Of a stretch of DNA of 64,000 nt, positions 63,130-64,000 are shown piece by piece. Both the position numbers and the translations under genes were made by a program. Under the pieces are notes generated by a model that saw only the letters and a list, made by a program, of their open reading frames with translations, was not told the DNA's origin and made no database searches. This DNA comes from UBA1723 sp045642085 (lineage in GTDB: Bacteria; Bacteroidota; Bacteroidia; Bacteroidales; Paludibacteraceae). How positions within the stretch are numbered: position 1 is the stretch's first letter; each line of letters opens with the position of its first letter. The stretch lies in assembly GCA_045642085.1 (NCBI GenBank), contig JAZUIF010000079.1:1-64000 (forward strand), written 5' to 3'.

Positions 63130-63161
63130 GAGGGGAAGCAATTTGCTTCCCCTCTTTTTTT
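63130..63161 (+). terminator. Terminator of the GH5-CBM gene
   Basis: Stem GAGGGGAAGC/GCTTCCCCTC with AATTT loop, then seven T. Confidence 0.9.
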
Positions 63162-63167
63162 GTGTTT

Positions 63168-63226
63168 AGGAGATTATATAGCAGTTGTCCAAAATGAGAA
63201 TTGTTAAGGGCGGAACGCCTACCTCT
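63168..63226 (+). repeat. 60-bp dispersed repeat, copy 3
   Basis: Starts AGGAGATTATATAG, with core CCAAAATGAGAATTGTTAAG; directly follows a terminator. Confidence 0.8.
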
Positions 63227-63374
63227 GTCTAGACAATGTTAAATAATGTTAATACTTCTGAAATGGCATACTATATTCAAAAAAAATGTATATTTGCATA
63301 TGAAACATTAGTGAAATTAATATCCTTACTCTAGTTACATAATGAAAACTCAATAATGGAAAAAATAATTTAGT

Positions 63375-64000
63375 ATGAAGAACCTCTTATCACTATTAGC
63401 ATTGTCTTTGGCTTGCATGACTGCAAATGCAGATTCTTTTGACAAAGAAACCCACATTCAGAAATGGGGTAAATTACAAATAGTCAAAAATCAACTTTCT
63501 GCTCAAAATGGAGATCCAATTCAGTTGAAAGGATGGTCTACTATTCAATTAGGACCAAAAGAGTCCAATAGTTGTGTTGGTGTCGACCAGTTTAACCTAA
63601 TGAAATATTATGGAGCAAATGTAGTAAGATTAGCGATGCCTATTGAGAATGGTTATCTTCAGTCTAAAGAGTCGTACACTCAAGTGATCAAGGATTATAT
63701 CGACGACGCATATGCTGCAGGTATATATGTTATTGTCGATTGGCATTCATTTGACGATAAAGGTGTAGGTGGTGATCCAAATGATTACAAGGACGAATCT
63801 AAGGCTTTCTTTAGCACCATTTCTGAGTATTGTGCATCCAAAGAATACAATCATGTATTGTATGAAATCTGCAACGAACCTAAGTGTGATGGTTGGGAAA
63901 CAATCAAGGAGTACGCTGAGCACGTAATCCCAGCAATCGTTGAGAACCAGCCAGACGCAATGATCGTAGTTGGTACTAACAACTGGTGTCAGGATATCCT
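63375..64000 (+). CDS. GH5 cellulase, 5' part, cut by the window end
   Basis: 209 residues visible from ATG 63375. Signal peptide (1-19, LALSLACMTANA) and the first part of a GH5 domain: LKGWSTIQLG, VRLAMPI, VIVDWHS, acid/base Glu148 in EICNEPK and VVGTNNWCQD. The nucleophile lies beyond the window. Paralogue of the gene before it. The last 38 bases match 61532-61569 exactly, and codon use changes from AT-rich to strongly biased around 63890. Whether CBM and T9SS domains follow cannot be seen. Confidence 0.9.
   Translation, partial: MKNLLSLLALSLACMTANADSFDKETHIQKWGKLQIVKNQLSAQNGDPIQLKGWSTIQLGPKESNSCVGVDQFNLMKYYGANVVRLAMPIENGYLQSKESYTQVIKDYIDDAYAAGIYVIVDWHSFDDKGVGGDPNDYKDESKAFFSTISEYCASKEYNHVLYEICNEPKCDGWETIKEYAEHVIPAIVENQPDAMIVVGTNNWCQDI

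Overview
The window looks like a chromosomal segment of an anaerobic, polysaccharide-degrading Bacteroidales bacterium, probably a gut or rumen lineage. Evidence seen in the sequence: promoters of the Bacteroidetes type (TTTG, about 19-20 nt, TAnnTTTG), A-rich leaders without Shine-Dalgarno sites, proteins with type IX secretion (T9SS) C-terminal domains, a GTP-type PEP carboxykinase, a glycine/ornithine-lipid acyltransferase pair, and several GH5 cellulase-like enzymes and acetyl esterases. The genus cannot be told from this window.

Layout. 1-5663 (minus): a tight five-gene operon of a VWA protein, a PP2C-like phosphatase, two unusual protein kinases (one with Ig-like domains) and a DUF4407 membrane protein that carries an in-frame TGA. 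It resembles the TerY-P type VWA/phosphatase/kinase triads. A structured RNA of about 295 nt with its own promoter and terminator lies just upstream (5732-6028). 6227-10601: a secreted double esterase with a CBM6-like module, and a FadL/OmpP1-like porin. 10747-15575: sufB-sufC-sufD plus a SpmA/SpmB-like membrane protein. 16193-19388: three tandem membrane J-domain proteins with TerB-like regions. 19514-20608: a 39-residue membrane peptide and a MntA/HepT toxin-antitoxin pair. 20673-29158: PEP carboxykinase, Psd and PssA, a Wza/Wzc/CpsB-like exopolysaccharide export set, and CdsA.

29304-37869: a DMT transporter, an alanine symporter, DUF1846, a small accessory region (lipoprotein, 74-residue acidic protein, AAA/DUF4143 ATPase behind three 33-bp iterons), PanB and MtgA. 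37969-43202: a flippase, the GlsB/GlsA-like lipid pair, MenG/UbiE and DUF1015. 43464-53043: an outer-membrane barrel, a 1301-residue subtilase with a dockerin-like loop, class II aldolase, a CE1-like esterase, a small secreted protein and another barrel. 53440-64000: two translationally coupled GH5 enzymes (one without export signal, one lipoprotein), a lipoprotein with a DUF5723/OmpA partner, a highly codon-biased GH5-CBM-T9SS cellulase, and a fifth esterase/cellulase-type gene (GH5) cut by the window end.

How the genes fit together: GH5 enzymes and acetyl esterases would open cellulose/xylan outside the cell through T9SS export, aldolase and PEPCK feed central metabolism, and Psd/PssA/CdsA, Gls, Wza/Wzc and OmpA-type genes build the envelope. 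Between genes there are dispersed 60-bp repeats, families of near-identical terminators, short-period tracts next to stop codons, and two paralogous small-RNA candidates.
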